Shown one piece after another: positions 8,673 to 17,472 of a DNA stretch of 64,000 nucleotides. Every line of letters starts with the position of its first letter. Within the stretch, counting starts at the first letter, position 1. The stretch is from Micavibrio sp. Its GTDB lineage: Bacteria > Pseudomonadota > Alphaproteobacteria > Micavibrionales > Micavibrionaceae. Location of the stretch: the NCBI GenBank assembly GCA_030824965.1, contig JAPJQV010000003.1, positions 62,001 through 126,000 on the forward strand, written 5' to 3'. The notes beneath the pieces are model-generated. The model saw only the letters and a program-made list of their open reading frames with translations, made no database searches and had not been told where the DNA came from. Position numbers and translations under genes: made by a program.

Positions 8673-9440
8673 TCAGCCCATCGCCCAGCTGGGCGCTTTC
8701 GGGCCGGTAGCGGCAGATTTGATGTTCATATTCTTTTCCGCAAATTCAAGATTGCTGCCAAGCTGCTCTTGCAATTTGTTTTCCGCCTGCGATGCGACGG
8801 CCAGATCCTTCATAACGCTTTTAGTACCACGATCTGTAACCACGTTCTGAGCCGCCTGCATAAGCATAGGCTGAACCGGAGCATTAGCGGGCGCAACAGG
8901 CTCGGCGCTGGCCCATCCGTCTTCATCCCATACGCCCCCCATGACGTCGTGGTATTTGTCCGACTTGCTGGCGGCGGCGGATTTAAAAGATGACTGCTGG
9001 TACTCGCGGTCGACCGCGCTCATTGCGCTGCGAATGGCGCTTGCCGCCGTATCGAGCATACCGATTGCTGCGATAGGCCCGGCAAATTGGGGGAAAGCGA
9101 CAGCCGCAGCGCCGGCGCTTGCGATCTTAAGCCCTTCTTTCAAAATACTCGGTCCGCCCTGTTCGATTTGAGGTCCGGAGGCGTCCGGATTGTCCTTAAC
9201 TGCTGCCGCCAAAGCGACCCGCGCGTCTTTCGCCTGCTCTAGACCCGCCTTGGATTGAAGCACACCTGCCTCGAAACTCGCGGCCTGATATTGGGGATTG
9301 ACGTCTTTCAAATTGCTGAAACTGGCAGGCTGGAAAGCGCCCGTTAGGCTTGGCGCGTTTAATACTTGTTCAACTGCATGCGGAGAAGTTCCGAAGCCCA
9401 CGAATACACCCTGTTTATTTATCGTTTCTCTATTATTCAA
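8673..9440 (-). CDS. Hypothetical Ala-rich protein
   Basis: This 255-residue protein matches no family I know. It is rich in Ala, Gln, Ser and Asn and has no N-terminal signal peptide. A moderately hydrophobic Ala/Gly-rich stretch at residues 108-129 (SAGAAAVAFPQFAGPIAAIGM) could insert into or associate with a membrane; the rest is polar and probably helical. It is convergent with pssA, with a gap of only 8 bp. Its composition and internal hydrophobic segment recall secreted effectors or phage/structural proteins, but that is impression only. The frame is uninterrupted and its codon use looks like its neighbours. Confidence 0.6.
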   Translation of the reverse strand: MNNRETINKQGVFVGFGTSPHAVEQVLNAPSLTGAFQPASFSNLKDVNPQYQAASFEAGVLQSKAGLEQAKDARVALAAAVKDNPDASGPQIEQGGPSILKEGLKIASAGAAAVAFPQFAGPIAAIGMLDTAASAIRSAMSAVDREYQQSSFKSAAASKSDKYHDVMGGVWDEDGWASAEPVAPANAPVQPMLMQAAQNVVTDRGTKSVMKDLAVASQAENKLQEQLGSNLEFAEKNMNIKSAATGPKAPSWAMG

Positions 9441-9530
9441 TTATAGCGGTTAAAAAGTGGTAAATATATGTAAATTTACACAAAATTAATCCAAAAAGAC
9501 AAACATTTGAAAACCTGCCATAATTGAATC

Positions 9531-10211
9531 ATGAAATCATCTTCCGGTAACGCTCTCCTCTATGTTCTGATCGCTGTGATCCTACTGGGCGCGTTGAGTT
9601 TTACCATTTCCCGCTCCGGCGATAACAACCCAAGTGGCGAGATCAGCGATGCTGCGGCCAAAACCGCCGCGACATCCATTCTGGCTTATGAGGCGCAAGC
9701 CAAAGCTGCCGTAAACCAGATGATTATGAACGGGACGAAAGTAACGGATATTGTTTATACAATGCCTTGGGAATCGACATTCAACGATGCACCAACAACA
9801 GCTAAGCTATTTCACCCCGACGGCGGAGGCTTGCAATGGAAACCCCTTCCTGATACCGCGAAGGGACAAGTTGTGAATCCAACTCCAGGCTACAGTCTCA
9901 GTTCAGGCTATAAGGGTTATTATGTTGGACGTTTTAATAACGTCGGATGGTCGCCTTCTTCGAGTCTGGATATAGTGTTTTCAGCCTTCGGGTTAAAAGA
10001 CGCCGTTTGCAAAGAATTGAATCGTAGGCTTACTGGAATATCCGCCACTTATACTGTCGGGGCAGGAGAATCTCCAAGAAGACTTTTTGTACCATCCGCC
10101 TATCACACAGGAGGACAAAACGACATAACTGCAACAACCTGCCCTAATTGCGAGAACAAGAATGCCTTTTGTATTATTGATACATATTACAGCATTCTTT
10201 ACGCCAGATAA
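9531..10211 (+). CDS. Single-pass, pilin-like exported protein (paralog of the gene at 38663)
   Basis: The 226-residue product has a short polar start (MKSSSGN) followed by one hydrophobic segment, roughly residues 9-27 (LLYVLIAVILLGALSFTIS). The rest is extracytoplasmic and rich in Gly, Ser, Pro and Thr. This resembles type IV pseudopilins or TadE-like proteins, but a pilin prepilin peptidase site is not convincing. It shares a plan with the protein at 38663: GN-x-L-hydrophobic segment with a trailing ITxS/SRSG, an F-x-P-x-GGG-x-x-W motif, a C-x4-N-x-RL motif and cysteines near the C-terminus (CPNCENKNAFC here). Function unknown; a surface or filament role is inferred. Confidence 0.65.
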   Translation: MKSSSGNALLYVLIAVILLGALSFTISRSGDNNPSGEISDAAAKTAATSILAYEAQAKAAVNQMIMNGTKVTDIVYTMPWESTFNDAPTTAKLFHPDGGGLQWKPLPDTAKGQVVNPTPGYSLSSGYKGYYVGRFNNVGWSPSSSLDIVFSAFGLKDAVCKELNRRLTGISATYTVGAGESPRRLFVPSAYHTGGQNDITATTCPNCENKNAFCIIDTYYSILYAR

Positions 10212-10229
10212 TTATCGATCGATCTTGCC

Positions 10230-10785
10230 CTACACCGACTTCAATCCCGTCAGGAATTCACTGACCAGTTGCTGGAGCGCGGCGTTTTGCGCCTTCAGAT
10301 CTTCAATAGATCCGACGACTGTCTGCGCCGCCTGCAAAGTGCTTGATGCCGCTCCCGACACTTGAATGATATTGCTGCCGATTTCCTGCGTTCCGGCTGA
10401 CGCAAGCGAAACGTTGCGGGAAATCTCCTGCGTGGCAGAGCCTTGTTTCTCGATCGCCGATGCGATCGTCGTCGAGATTGTGTTCATTTTCTCGATCGTG
10501 TTCGAGATGCCGGCGATCGAACTTACTGCCTGAGAAGTCGCATGGCGAACCGCGTTGATCTGGCTGGTGATAATCTTCCGTAGCCTGGCTGGTTTGCGTG
10601 GCAAGCTTTTTCACTTAATTGGCGACGACAGCAAAGCCTTTTCCGGCTTCACCGGCGCGCGCCGCTTCGATCGTTGCGTTGAGAGCCAGCAAATTTGTCT
10701 GGTTGGCGATCTCGTCGTAATCAAAAATATTTAACAAACTGCGACGAGCAAGATAGCTGACTTCGTCATCTGGCAATCCCTTCAT
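10230..10785 (-). pseudogene. Decayed methyl-accepting chemotaxis protein fragment
   Basis: The minus strand encodes the signalling tip of a chemoreceptor: EIANQTNLLALNATIEAARAG followed by EAGKGFAVVAN. There TAA (10615-10617) replaces the Glu codon of the usual VADEVRKLA. The frame continues VKKLATQTSQATED and then needs a 1-nt shift, near 10573 where an extra T is present, to read ITSQINAVRHATSQAVSSIAGI to the stop at 10230. So there are two lesions within 50 bp. The upstream part (about 25 codons from ATG 10785) does not resemble a receptor, and no HAMP, membrane or sensor domain is present. It is a truncated, non-functional remnant. Confidence 0.85.
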
Positions 10786-10890
10786 CACCAATTTGATAGC
10801 TTAAACCGACGCCGAATTTTTTTTATAACCTAAGGCAATTCCAGCCTGAGAAAGAAATAGCGAACTTCAGCTAATGAAGCATAAATTAAT

Positions 10891-11505
10891 TTAGACAAGA
10901 TCGAAAACAATCTGCTGCAATTCCTCGATCCCGGTTTTTTCGCGCGAACTCACCGGATGAATTTGCGGGAACGCTGCCGGTGATTTTTTTAAATAGGTTT
11001 CAACAAAATCTACAACCTGTTCGAGGTCTTTCTTTTTCACTTCGTCGATCTTGGTCAAAATCACGCGGTAGAAGACGGCGGCTTCATCCAGCATTTTCAT
11101 CATCTGGCGGTCGGTATCTTTCAACCCGTGACGACTATCGACCAAAACAAAAGCCGCGCGTAAATTCGGACGACCGCGCAAATAGTCTTTAATCAGCAAA
11201 TCCCACGTTGCCTGCATCTGCTTGGAAACCTTGGCATAACCATAGCCCGGCATGTCGACGAGATGAAATTTATCGCCCGTATTAAAAAAATTTAATTGCT
11301 GCGTCCTGCCCGGCGTTTTCGAAACATGCGCGATATCGCGGCCCATGATGGCATTAATCAGCGACGATTTTCCGACATTGGAGCGGCCGGCAAAAGCGAT
11401 TTCAGGCAGCGAAAAATCCGGCAATTGCCCAAGCTGGGCCACGCCGAATACGAAATCGCATTTACCGCCGAAAAGTTTACGCAGATGTTCTGGCGGCAAG
11501 CTCAT
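10891..11505 (-). CDS. engB: Ribosome biogenesis GTP-binding protein EngB/YihA/YsxC
   Basis: This is a 204-residue TrmE-Era-like small GTPase needed for late assembly of the large ribosomal subunit. All G motifs are visible: G1 GRSNVGKS (40-47), the G2 region TPGRTQQLNFF, G3 DMPGYGYAKVS, G4 TKID and G5 SSREKTG. The start ATG follows the yidC stop codon directly (TAA then ATG), so it ends the rpmH-rnpA-yidD-yidC-engB operon. This gene order is conserved in many alphaproteobacteria. Downstream lies the decayed chemoreceptor fragment, with about 100 bp of AT-rich sequence between. Confidence 0.96.
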   Translation of the reverse strand: MSLPPEHLRKLFGGKCDFVFGVAQLGQLPDFSLPEIAFAGRSNVGKSSLINAIMGRDIAHVSKTPGRTQQLNFFNTGDKFHLVDMPGYGYAKVSKQMQATWDLLIKDYLRGRPNLRAAFVLVDSRHGLKDTDRQMMKMLDEAAVFYRVILTKIDEVKKKDLEQVVDFVETYLKKSPAAFPQIHPVSSREKTGIEELQQIVFDLV

Positions 11506-13425
11506 TTAGAATTTCTTCTCGCCGTCTTTGCTGTCTTTACCTTCAGCCGCATCGAGCAATTTATCTTCAGCTTCGAATAAAGCTTCTTCAACATCGACGA
11601 CTTTGTTTTTCAAATATTCTTTCTCGGCTTTCGCTTTTGTCACCACATCTTCCATGATGGTCTGGTGGCTTGCCGCATGGGCAAGCGCTTCGTCTTTTTC
11701 GAATAGATAAACCGGCACGCCCATTTTCTTCATGATCGCATATTGCTGCACAAAGGAAATCAGGTTGGAAAACGTCCAGTAAATAACGAGACCGGATGGA
11801 AATTTCGACAACACGAATGTCATCACCCATGGCATGAAACGCATCATGTCTTTCTGGATAGCGTCGGTTGGCGGCGGGTTGAGTTTTTGCTGCAACAGCA
11901 TTAACACCAGCATCGCAATCGACCACGGGCCGATATGCATGATCGCCGGAACGTTATATGGAAGAAGTCCGAAAAGGTTGAACACGCTTAAAGGATCCTG
12001 TTCCGATAAATCCTTGATCCAGCCAAAGAACGGCGCATGGCGCATTTCGATGGAGATGGAAATGACTTTATAAACCGCAAAGAAAATCGGGATTTGCAGA
12101 AGCAACGGAAAGCATCCGGCCATCGGATTGACGCGCTCGGTTTCGTACAGCTTGATCAATTCCTGCTGCAGCTTCGGCTTGTCTCCTGCGTATTTGACAC
12201 GCAGTTCCGCCATGCGCGGCGCAACCACTTTCATTTTTGCAAAGGATTTATAGGAAGCATTGGCCAGAGGGAAAACGGCCAGACGTACGAGACAGGTCAA
12301 AAGAATAATCGCGACGCCGAAATTTCCGACCCATGAATTGAACAAGGTAAGGAAAAAATACATCGGCCGCGTCAGGAAATACAGCATCCCGAAATCCACC
12401 GCGAGGTCCAGATGCTTGACGCCGATCTTGGATTCATAGGTGTCGAGAATATCGATCTTCTTGGCCCCGACGAAGATATGGGATTTGTTTTCTTCCGTTG
12501 AGCCTTTGGCAATCTCGACAGCTTCCCCGCGGACATCGACCTGAAACAGGGATTTCTCCTCAGGCTCCGCCGGAACGGAGGTAAAGCGGTAAGTATGTTT
12601 GGATGACTGATCCGGTATCACCGATGACATCCAGTATTTTTCACCGAAACCGATCCAGCCATTTGTGCCCTCGAAAGACTGGTTCGGCTCTTTGATGAGA
12701 TTTTTATATTTAATCTCGTGCAGCTCCTCACCGACATAACCGATCGGGCCTTCATAGCCGACCGTCGAACTATGCGATGGAATGCCTTTACGGCTCACCG
12801 ATGAATAAGGATATACCGTGACGTTTTTGTCGGAATTATTCGTCACCTTCTGCGTTACGCTAAACATGAAGTTATCGTCGATCTCGATCTTGCGTTCGAA
12901 AACCAGACCGGCGCCGTTATCCCATTGCAAAACAAGCGGCGCGGAAGGCGTTAATTCATTTTCGTTCGAAACTTTTTTCCAGACCGAATTTTTGTCAGGA
13001 ACAGCCGTCGCGGCATCATCGGCAATCCATCCATTTTCGGCATAATAAGGAGTTTCGGTGCCGAGCGGCGAATAGATCGTGACAGGTTCGTTGCCATGGA
13101 GTTTCGTGTAATAATTCTTGAGCTGGACATCGTCGATACGCCCGCCCGTCAGAGATATCGTACCTTCGATTTGCGAGGATGAGAATTTCACGCGGCCTGA
13201 TTCAGATACGATTTCAAAACGCGGACGGATCTTGTCGACTTTGGCATCTCCTGTGGGCGCAGGTTTCGCTGCTGCCGTGATGGCCGCTTTTTGACGCGCC
13301 GCTTCGACTCTAGGTTTCATAACGAAATGATCGAACCCGAACCAAAGGATCAGGGAACACGCCAGAAAAATGATCAGGTTGCGGATATCCTGAGGGTGCA
13401 TACCGTTCGGGTTGTTGTCGTTCAT
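11506..13425 (-). CDS. yidC: Membrane protein insertase YidC
   Basis: YidC inserts proteins into the inner membrane, alone or with SecYEG. The 639-residue protein has the Gram-negative plan. An N-terminal membrane anchor lies at residues 14-30, and a large periplasmic P1 domain follows to about 365. Then comes the conserved Oxa1-type core with five membrane segments (e.g. FFLTLFNSWVGNFGVAIILLTCLVRL, FPLLLQIPIFFAVYKVI, FMPWVMTFVLSKFPSGLVIYW, each seen in part). The conserved positively charged cytoplasmic loop (YKSFAKMKVVAPRM) is present. The C-terminal tail is acidic rather than the Lys-rich tail some ribosome-binding homologs have. It lies 12 bp after yidD. Confidence 0.97.
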   Translation of the reverse strand: MNDNNPNGMHPQDIRNLIIFLACSLILWFGFDHFVMKPRVEAARQKAAITAAAKPAPTGDAKVDKIRPRFEIVSESGRVKFSSSQIEGTISLTGGRIDDVQLKNYYTKLHGNEPVTIYSPLGTETPYYAENGWIADDAATAVPDKNSVWKKVSNENELTPSAPLVLQWDNGAGLVFERKIEIDDNFMFSVTQKVTNNSDKNVTVYPYSSVSRKGIPSHSSTVGYEGPIGYVGEELHEIKYKNLIKEPNQSFEGTNGWIGFGEKYWMSSVIPDQSSKHTYRFTSVPAEPEEKSLFQVDVRGEAVEIAKGSTEENKSHIFVGAKKIDILDTYESKIGVKHLDLAVDFGMLYFLTRPMYFFLTLFNSWVGNFGVAIILLTCLVRLAVFPLANASYKSFAKMKVVAPRMAELRVKYAGDKPKLQQELIKLYETERVNPMAGCFPLLLQIPIFFAVYKVISISIEMRHAPFFGWIKDLSEQDPLSVFNLFGLLPYNVPAIMHIGPWSIAMLVLMLLQQKLNPPPTDAIQKDMMRFMPWVMTFVLSKFPSGLVIYWTFSNLISFVQQYAIMKKMGVPVYLFEKDEALAHAASHQTIMEDVVTKAKAEKEYLKNKVVDVEEALFEAEDKLLDAAEGKDSKDGEKKF

Positions 13426-13437
13426 CGTATTTAGCCT

Positions 13438-13701
13438 TTAATTTTGATTTTTGGTCTTATAGCGTAATAGGGACCGCCACGCAAACCGCTCCGGCACCGG
13501 GTCCATCCAGGATGTTTCGATCCACGGGTTGCATTTCAGAATGCGGATCGACCCCAGCACCAGCCCTTTGAAAGTCCCGTGTTTTTCAAGCGCTTCATGC
13601 ATATAGCATGAACAGGTGGGCGAAAAACGGCATTGGTTACCTAGAAATGGCGATAAGGTTTTTTGGTAAATTAAGATCAGAAACTGGAATATCTTTTTCA
13701 T
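13438..13701 (-). CDS. yidD: Membrane protein insertion efficiency factor YidD
   Basis: YidD is an 87-residue small protein at the inner membrane that helps YidC-dependent insertion. The family hallmark CRFSPTCSCYMHEALEKHG is present, with the conserved Cys-x5-Cys-x-Cys pattern, followed by KCNPW. The N-terminus forms an amphipathic helix (KKIFQFLILIYQKTLSPFLG). Its ATG overlaps the rnpA stop by 4 nt (ATGA), indicating coupled translation. The rnpA-yidD-yidC order is the standard one. Confidence 0.95.
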   Translation of the reverse strand: MKKIFQFLILIYQKTLSPFLGNQCRFSPTCSCYMHEALEKHGTFKGLVLGSIRILKCNPWIETSWMDPVPERFAWRSLLRYKTKNQN

Positions 13702-14084
13702 GCCTTAAAAAGATCCAGCTTCTTCAGGCACCAGATAAGGTCTTTCTTTAATAATTCGAAATCCCGGTCGTTGGTGCCGTATCTTCCCGTCACCATGTAA
13801 TCCATGTTCTCAATGGCATTCACGGAGAGTATCTCGCATGCCGCCGCCTTCAGCCTTCGTTTGATGCGGTTTCTGTCATGAGCACGTTTGGCGGTCTTTT
13901 TGCTGCAAGAGATACATAACCCATAAGGCACAGGATTTTGACGTTTGTTTTCATATCTTGGGAGAGCTTGTAAAACTAGCCCTTCCGCTGTCCAGCGTTT
14001 TTCACGGGATTTGCGTAAAACGTCAAAAGCCGCCTGAGGTCCCAGACGGCTGATGGTGTTCATTTGCTCTTTAGAAGCCTTCAT
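13698..14084 (-). CDS. rnpA: Ribonuclease P protein component
   Basis: RnpA is the basic protein subunit of RNase P, which trims the 5' leader of tRNA precursors. The 128-residue product contains the RNA-binding signature KRAHDRNRIKRRLKAA, matching the RNR motif of the family. LGPQAAFDVLRKSREK near the start forms the beginning of the fold. The start at 14084 is supported by AAGGAGAAGCCAG before the ATG. It lies 24 bp behind rpmH and overlaps yidD by 4 nt. The start-proximal sequence MNTISRLG suggests Met8 as a weaker alternative start. Confidence 0.94.
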   Translation of the reverse strand: MKASKEQMNTISRLGPQAAFDVLRKSREKRWTAEGLVLQALPRYENKRQNPVPYGLCISCSKKTAKRAHDRNRIKRRLKAAACEILSVNAIENMDYMVTGRYGTNDRDFELLKKDLIWCLKKLDLFKA

Positions 14085-14108
14085 CTGGCTTCTCCTTATA
14101 AGGAAATA

Positions 14109-14249
14109 TTAAGCGCTCAAAACCTTACGGCCTTTGGCGCGGCGGCGAGCCAGAACTTTCTGACCGTTGGCAGTTGCCATGCGGGAGCGGAAACCGTGGC
14201 GGCGAGCGCGAACAAGTTTGGATGGTTGATAAGAGCGTTTCGTAGCCAT
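14109..14249 (-). CDS. rpmH: 50S ribosomal protein L34
   Basis: A 46-codon frame reads MATKRSYQPSKLVRARRHGF and then RSRMATANGQ and KVLARRRAKGRKVLSA. This is a complete L34, a very basic protein of the large ribosomal subunit. The family is usually 44-47 residues long. A GGAGATACCCCT sequence before the ATG gives a Shine-Dalgarno site. It is the first gene of the rpmH-rnpA-yidD-yidC-engB operon, with a good promoter 30-60 bp upstream. Confidence 0.97.
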   Translation of the reverse strand: MATKRSYQPSKLVRARRHGFRSRMATANGQKVLARRRAKGRKVLSA

Positions 14250-14278
14250 AGGGGTATCTCCAATTGAATTCTGGGCTG

Positions 14279-14308
14279 GTTATAAAGGAAACCTTCTTTC
14301 GGAGTCAA
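14279..14308 (-). promoter_or_regulatory. Probable sigma-70 promoter of rpmH
   Basis: On the minus strand TTGACT (14303-14308) is followed after 18 nt by TATAAC (14279-14284), about 30 bp before the rpmH start. This is a near-consensus sigma-70 promoter, as expected for a ribosomal protein gene. Confidence 0.65.
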
Positions 14309-14312
14309 CCAT

Positions 14313-14321
14313 TTATCCACA
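14313..14321 (+). promoter_or_regulatory. Perfect DnaA box upstream of rpmH promoter
   Basis: TTATCCACA, the consensus DnaA box, sits 4 bp upstream of the inferred -35 hexamer of rpmH. It could let DnaA affect rpmH transcription. It is not part of a visible box cluster, so it is not evidence for an origin by itself. Confidence 0.5.
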
Positions 14322-14436
14322 TACAAGCATCGTTAAATGTTACTCATTATGTAATATAAATTTATTTCGATTATGTCTTTTTTATTAACCATCAATGGCT
14401 TAATCTGGCCCGACCAAATTAAAGGAACTCTTTTAT

Positions 14437-15057
14437 ATGTATGAAGATAATAACTGGGCTGCCGTAACCGGCGAAGAACTTGACGGATTTTTGAGCCAGA
14501 TCGGCCAGATCGATGGCAAATATGCAACTTCCGGCCAATCGACCGAAGTATCCTATCGTATGCTGCCTTTTTACGACAATGTGGCCCTGATCCGACTGAA
14601 AGACCGGTCTTGGGGCAAGCCGAAACTGGCTATTTATTATCTGACCATGGAAGGAAATCTTTTCCGCCTGAACGGCACGTCACCGCCGATCCATGAGGTA
14701 AATTCCAAGGCGCCGGTTAAGATCACCGATGATAACGTTCTCGAATATCTCCGTTTCTTCTGTTTCTTTGTACGTGGCGAGGAAGGCCCGTTCCTGATCG
14801 CAGAATCCATGGACGATCCTTATATTCCGGCCAATCTCGACCCAAAGACAAAAGCGGTTATCGAGGGTACGGTTCGCGCCGCATCCTACGAAGGCAAAAA
14901 TGAACAGGGTTATTTTATGTGCGATGCGGTGGTCTATTATTCCAACGCGCTGTTCATCGCCAATTTTGCCGTCCAGCCGGGCGGCATGATCGAAATGCTG
15001 GATGACGAACCGATTGCGGCGGATCTTGCCGTTAAAGTCGACGCGCCCGTAACGTAA
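14437..15057 (+). CDS. Conserved-looking hypothetical protein (paralog of the gene at 33484)
   Basis: This is a 206-residue soluble protein with no signal peptide or membrane segment. I do not recognise the family, but a related protein is encoded at 33484-34095. Both are about 205 residues and share the pattern Y-x-RFF-x-F-VRG-x2-G-x-F-x-I-x-ES-x-DD at the centre (here around residues 105-128). Both also have an LPFY motif near residue 42-46 and a C-terminal part ending in an acidic D-x-P-rich tail. An AAAGGAACTC sequence precedes the ATG. Function unknown. The paralogy implies a lineage-specific family. Confidence 0.7.
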   Translation: MYEDNNWAAVTGEELDGFLSQIGQIDGKYATSGQSTEVSYRMLPFYDNVALIRLKDRSWGKPKLAIYYLTMEGNLFRLNGTSPPIHEVNSKAPVKITDDNVLEYLRFFCFFVRGEEGPFLIAESMDDPYIPANLDPKTKAVIEGTVRAASYEGKNEQGYFMCDAVVYYSNALFIANFAVQPGGMIEMLDDEPIAADLAVKVDAPVT

Positions 15058-15099
15058 TCTCGGTTTGCCAAATCTCCATGAGCGGCCTATGTTTCGCCC

Positions 15100-16311
15100 A
15101 TGGCAAAATCTAGAGATAATTATGATGTTTTAATCGTCGGCGGCGGGCTTGCCGGATTGACTCTTGCCTGTCTGCTTGGCGCCCATAGTTTTTCCGTGCT
15201 TTGCCTCGACCGAGATACGCCCGCAAATAACAACGCCAACGCCCGGGCGACCGTTCTCTCTCACGGCACAAGCCTTGTGTTGAGACAAGCAGGACTCTGG
15301 GACAAGATCGAGCCTCTCGCCTGCCCCATTCATAGAATAGATATCCTTGACGGCAATTCACTGGTCTTGATGGATTTCCTTTCAAGCGATCTTGAAGACA
15401 CAGCCTTCGGTCACAACATTGAGAATTCCATGCTGCTTGATTTGCTCGGCAAAAAAATAAGAGGGCTCAGAACGGTAACGCATGTAACCGGCGCAGAAGT
15501 TGCCGACATTAAAATCGATAAAGACAAAACACTCGTTACAACGAAAGACGGGCAGAAATTCTCCGCCGCTCTTTTGATCGGTGCCGATGGCCGCAATTCT
15601 TTTATTCGAAAATTCCTGAATATCGTGACGCATGGCTGGGATTATAACCAGACCGCAATCGTTGCCACGCTTCAGCATGAAAACCCGCATGCCAATGTTG
15701 CTGTCGAGCATTTCAGAAAAGAAGGCCCGCTTGCTGTCTTGCCTTTGAGTAACGATGCAAAAGGCAATCACCGTTCAACACTCGTCTGGACGGTTGAAAC
15801 CCGTAACGCAAAATCGCTTATGGATATGAACGAGGATATATTCAATGCCGCGCTGGCGGCAAGGCTGCCTGAATTCTACGGCAAGATAAAAACAATTTCT
15901 AAACGCATGTCCTATCCGTTATCGCTACAGCATGCCCGTCATTATGTTTCTGATCGCATTGCCTTGATCGCCGATGCCGCTCACGGCATGCACCCTATCG
16001 CCGGACAAGGGTTGAATATGGGTATGCGCGATATTAAGGCGCTCGCCGATATTTTGATCGAAGCGCGCAATGAACGAAAGGATTTCGGCTCGCCGGAAAT
16101 TCTGCGCCGCTATCAAAGCGCACGTCATTTCGACAATATGACGATGATGGCCGCAACCGATGCATTGAATAAACTTTTCTCTAACGATCTTCCGCTTGTT
16201 GGCCATATTCGCCGCCTGGGCATTTCTGCAATCAATAGAATTCCACCTGCCAAACGCTTTTTTATGAAACAGGCGATGGGATTGAAGCATGGCTCAAGAC
16301 ATGACGGATAA
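15100..16311 (+). CDS. UbiH/COQ6 family FAD-dependent monooxygenase
   Basis: This is a 403-residue flavoprotein hydroxylase of the ubiquinone-synthesis type. The Rossmann motif GGGLAG (14-19) binds FAD, LLIGADGRNSFIRK is the conserved DG motif, and ALIADAAHGMHPIAGQGLNMGMRD is the second FAD-contacting GD motif. These features together mark the UbiH/UbiF/UbiI/VisC/COQ6 group, which hydroxylates the aromatic ring of ubiquinone precursors at the membrane. Which ring position it modifies cannot be read from sequence. Its 3' end overlaps the patatin gene start by 23 bp, so the two are co-transcribed. Confidence 0.88.
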   Translation: MAKSRDNYDVLIVGGGLAGLTLACLLGAHSFSVLCLDRDTPANNNANARATVLSHGTSLVLRQAGLWDKIEPLACPIHRIDILDGNSLVLMDFLSSDLEDTAFGHNIENSMLLDLLGKKIRGLRTVTHVTGAEVADIKIDKDKTLVTTKDGQKFSAALLIGADGRNSFIRKFLNIVTHGWDYNQTAIVATLQHENPHANVAVEHFRKEGPLAVLPLSNDAKGNHRSTLVWTVETRNAKSLMDMNEDIFNAALAARLPEFYGKIKTISKRMSYPLSLQHARHYVSDRIALIADAAHGMHPIAGQGLNMGMRDIKALADILIEARNERKDFGSPEILRRYQSARHFDNMTMMAATDALNKLFSNDLPLVGHIRRLGISAINRIPPAKRFFMKQAMGLKHGSRHDG

Positions 16312-17401
16312 GAAGAAAATAAATCTTGCTTTGCAAGGCGGCGGATCACATGGCGCTTTCACCTGGGGCGTGCTCGACGAAATCTTGCGTGACGGTCGTC
16401 TGGAATTCGACTCCATTACCGCAACTTCCGCCGGTTCGATGAACGCCGCGATCATGCTGTATGGTTTGTATAAAGGCGGAAATGATGGTGCGCGCGACTT
16501 GATGGAAACTTTCTGGCGACGTGTGTCCGAAACCGGATCATGTTTCAATCCACTCTCGCAAGTAAACACGAACTATCTCGAAAAATTCTTTCCGTGGATT
16601 CCCAAACCCTTTCTCAATAATGCCGCTGGATTAAACTATCTTGAGAATGTCGGGCAGACGATTTCGCCCTATCGTTCGAATCCGCTCAATTTGAATCCGC
16701 TGCGTGATATCCTCGCTTCTCTTATAGACTTCGATAATTTGCCAAAGACATCACAGTGGAAAGTTTTTATATCCGCGACCAATGTCCGTATCGGAGAGTC
16801 CCGCGTCTTTAAGAACGAAGAGATTACGCTTGATGTCCTGATGGCCTCCGCCGCGCTTCCTTATTTATTTCAGGCGGTCGAGATCGATGGTGATTTTTAC
16901 TGGGATGGCGGCTATACCGGCAATCCTTCGCTCTGGCCTTTATTTTACGAATCTGAAATCCGTGATCTTCTTATCATTCACGTCAATCCGATCAAGCGGC
17001 CTGAACTTCCTAAGGAAGCTTATGAGATCGAAAACCGCCTGAACGAAATCACTTTCAACTCATCCCTGCTGGACGAGTTGCGTGCCATCCAGTTCGTCCA
17101 GAAATTGATCGAAAAAGATATGTTGAAAGATGAGTTTAAAGATCGCTACAAGGATATCCGCCTTCACGCGATCCGGTCGGAAGAGACGATGCGTGATTTT
17201 GGTATATCATCCAAATATGACACAAGCTGGCATTTCCTGACATCTCTTCGCGATGCGGGGCGGGCCGTGGCCAGGAACTGGCTCGAAGAGCATTTCGATA
17301 AAATAGGCGAAACTGGGACAGTCGACATCCAGCGCGACTATCTTTCTCCGAAAAAAGAGCTCAACCAGAAGATGGTCAGGAAGAATAGCCCGAAGCCTTA
17401 A
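16289..17401 (+). CDS. Patatin-like phospholipase
   Basis: This 370-residue cytoplasmic protein has the patatin catalytic dyad setting. The oxyanion loop is GGGSHGAF (17-24), the nucleophile elbow is ATSAGS with Ser47, and the catalytic Asp is in DGG at 206-208 (YWDGGYTGNPS). The elbow has Ala where the GxSxG consensus has Gly, a tolerated variant in some bacterial groups. Patatins hydrolyse acyl esters of lipids. The C-terminal 100 residues are helical, as in longer patatins with a DUF3734-type tail. A second ATG at 16301 would shorten it by four residues. Confidence 0.9.
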   Translation: MAQDMTDKKKINLALQGGGSHGAFTWGVLDEILRDGRLEFDSITATSAGSMNAAIMLYGLYKGGNDGARDLMETFWRRVSETGSCFNPLSQVNTNYLEKFFPWIPKPFLNNAAGLNYLENVGQTISPYRSNPLNLNPLRDILASLIDFDNLPKTSQWKVFISATNVRIGESRVFKNEEITLDVLMASAALPYLFQAVEIDGDFYWDGGYTGNPSLWPLFYESEIRDLLIIHVNPIKRPELPKEAYEIENRLNEITFNSSLLDELRAIQFVQKLIEKDMLKDEFKDRYKDIRLHAIRSEETMRDFGISSKYDTSWHFLTSLRDAGRAVARNWLEEHFDKIGETGTVDIQRDYLSPKKELNQKMVRKNSPKP

Positions 17402-17472
17402 CAACTCCTTAAAATTTGAGATATATGCTATTTTGATCTATACTCATGGGAAGAAGAAAAAGGGTGTAATAA

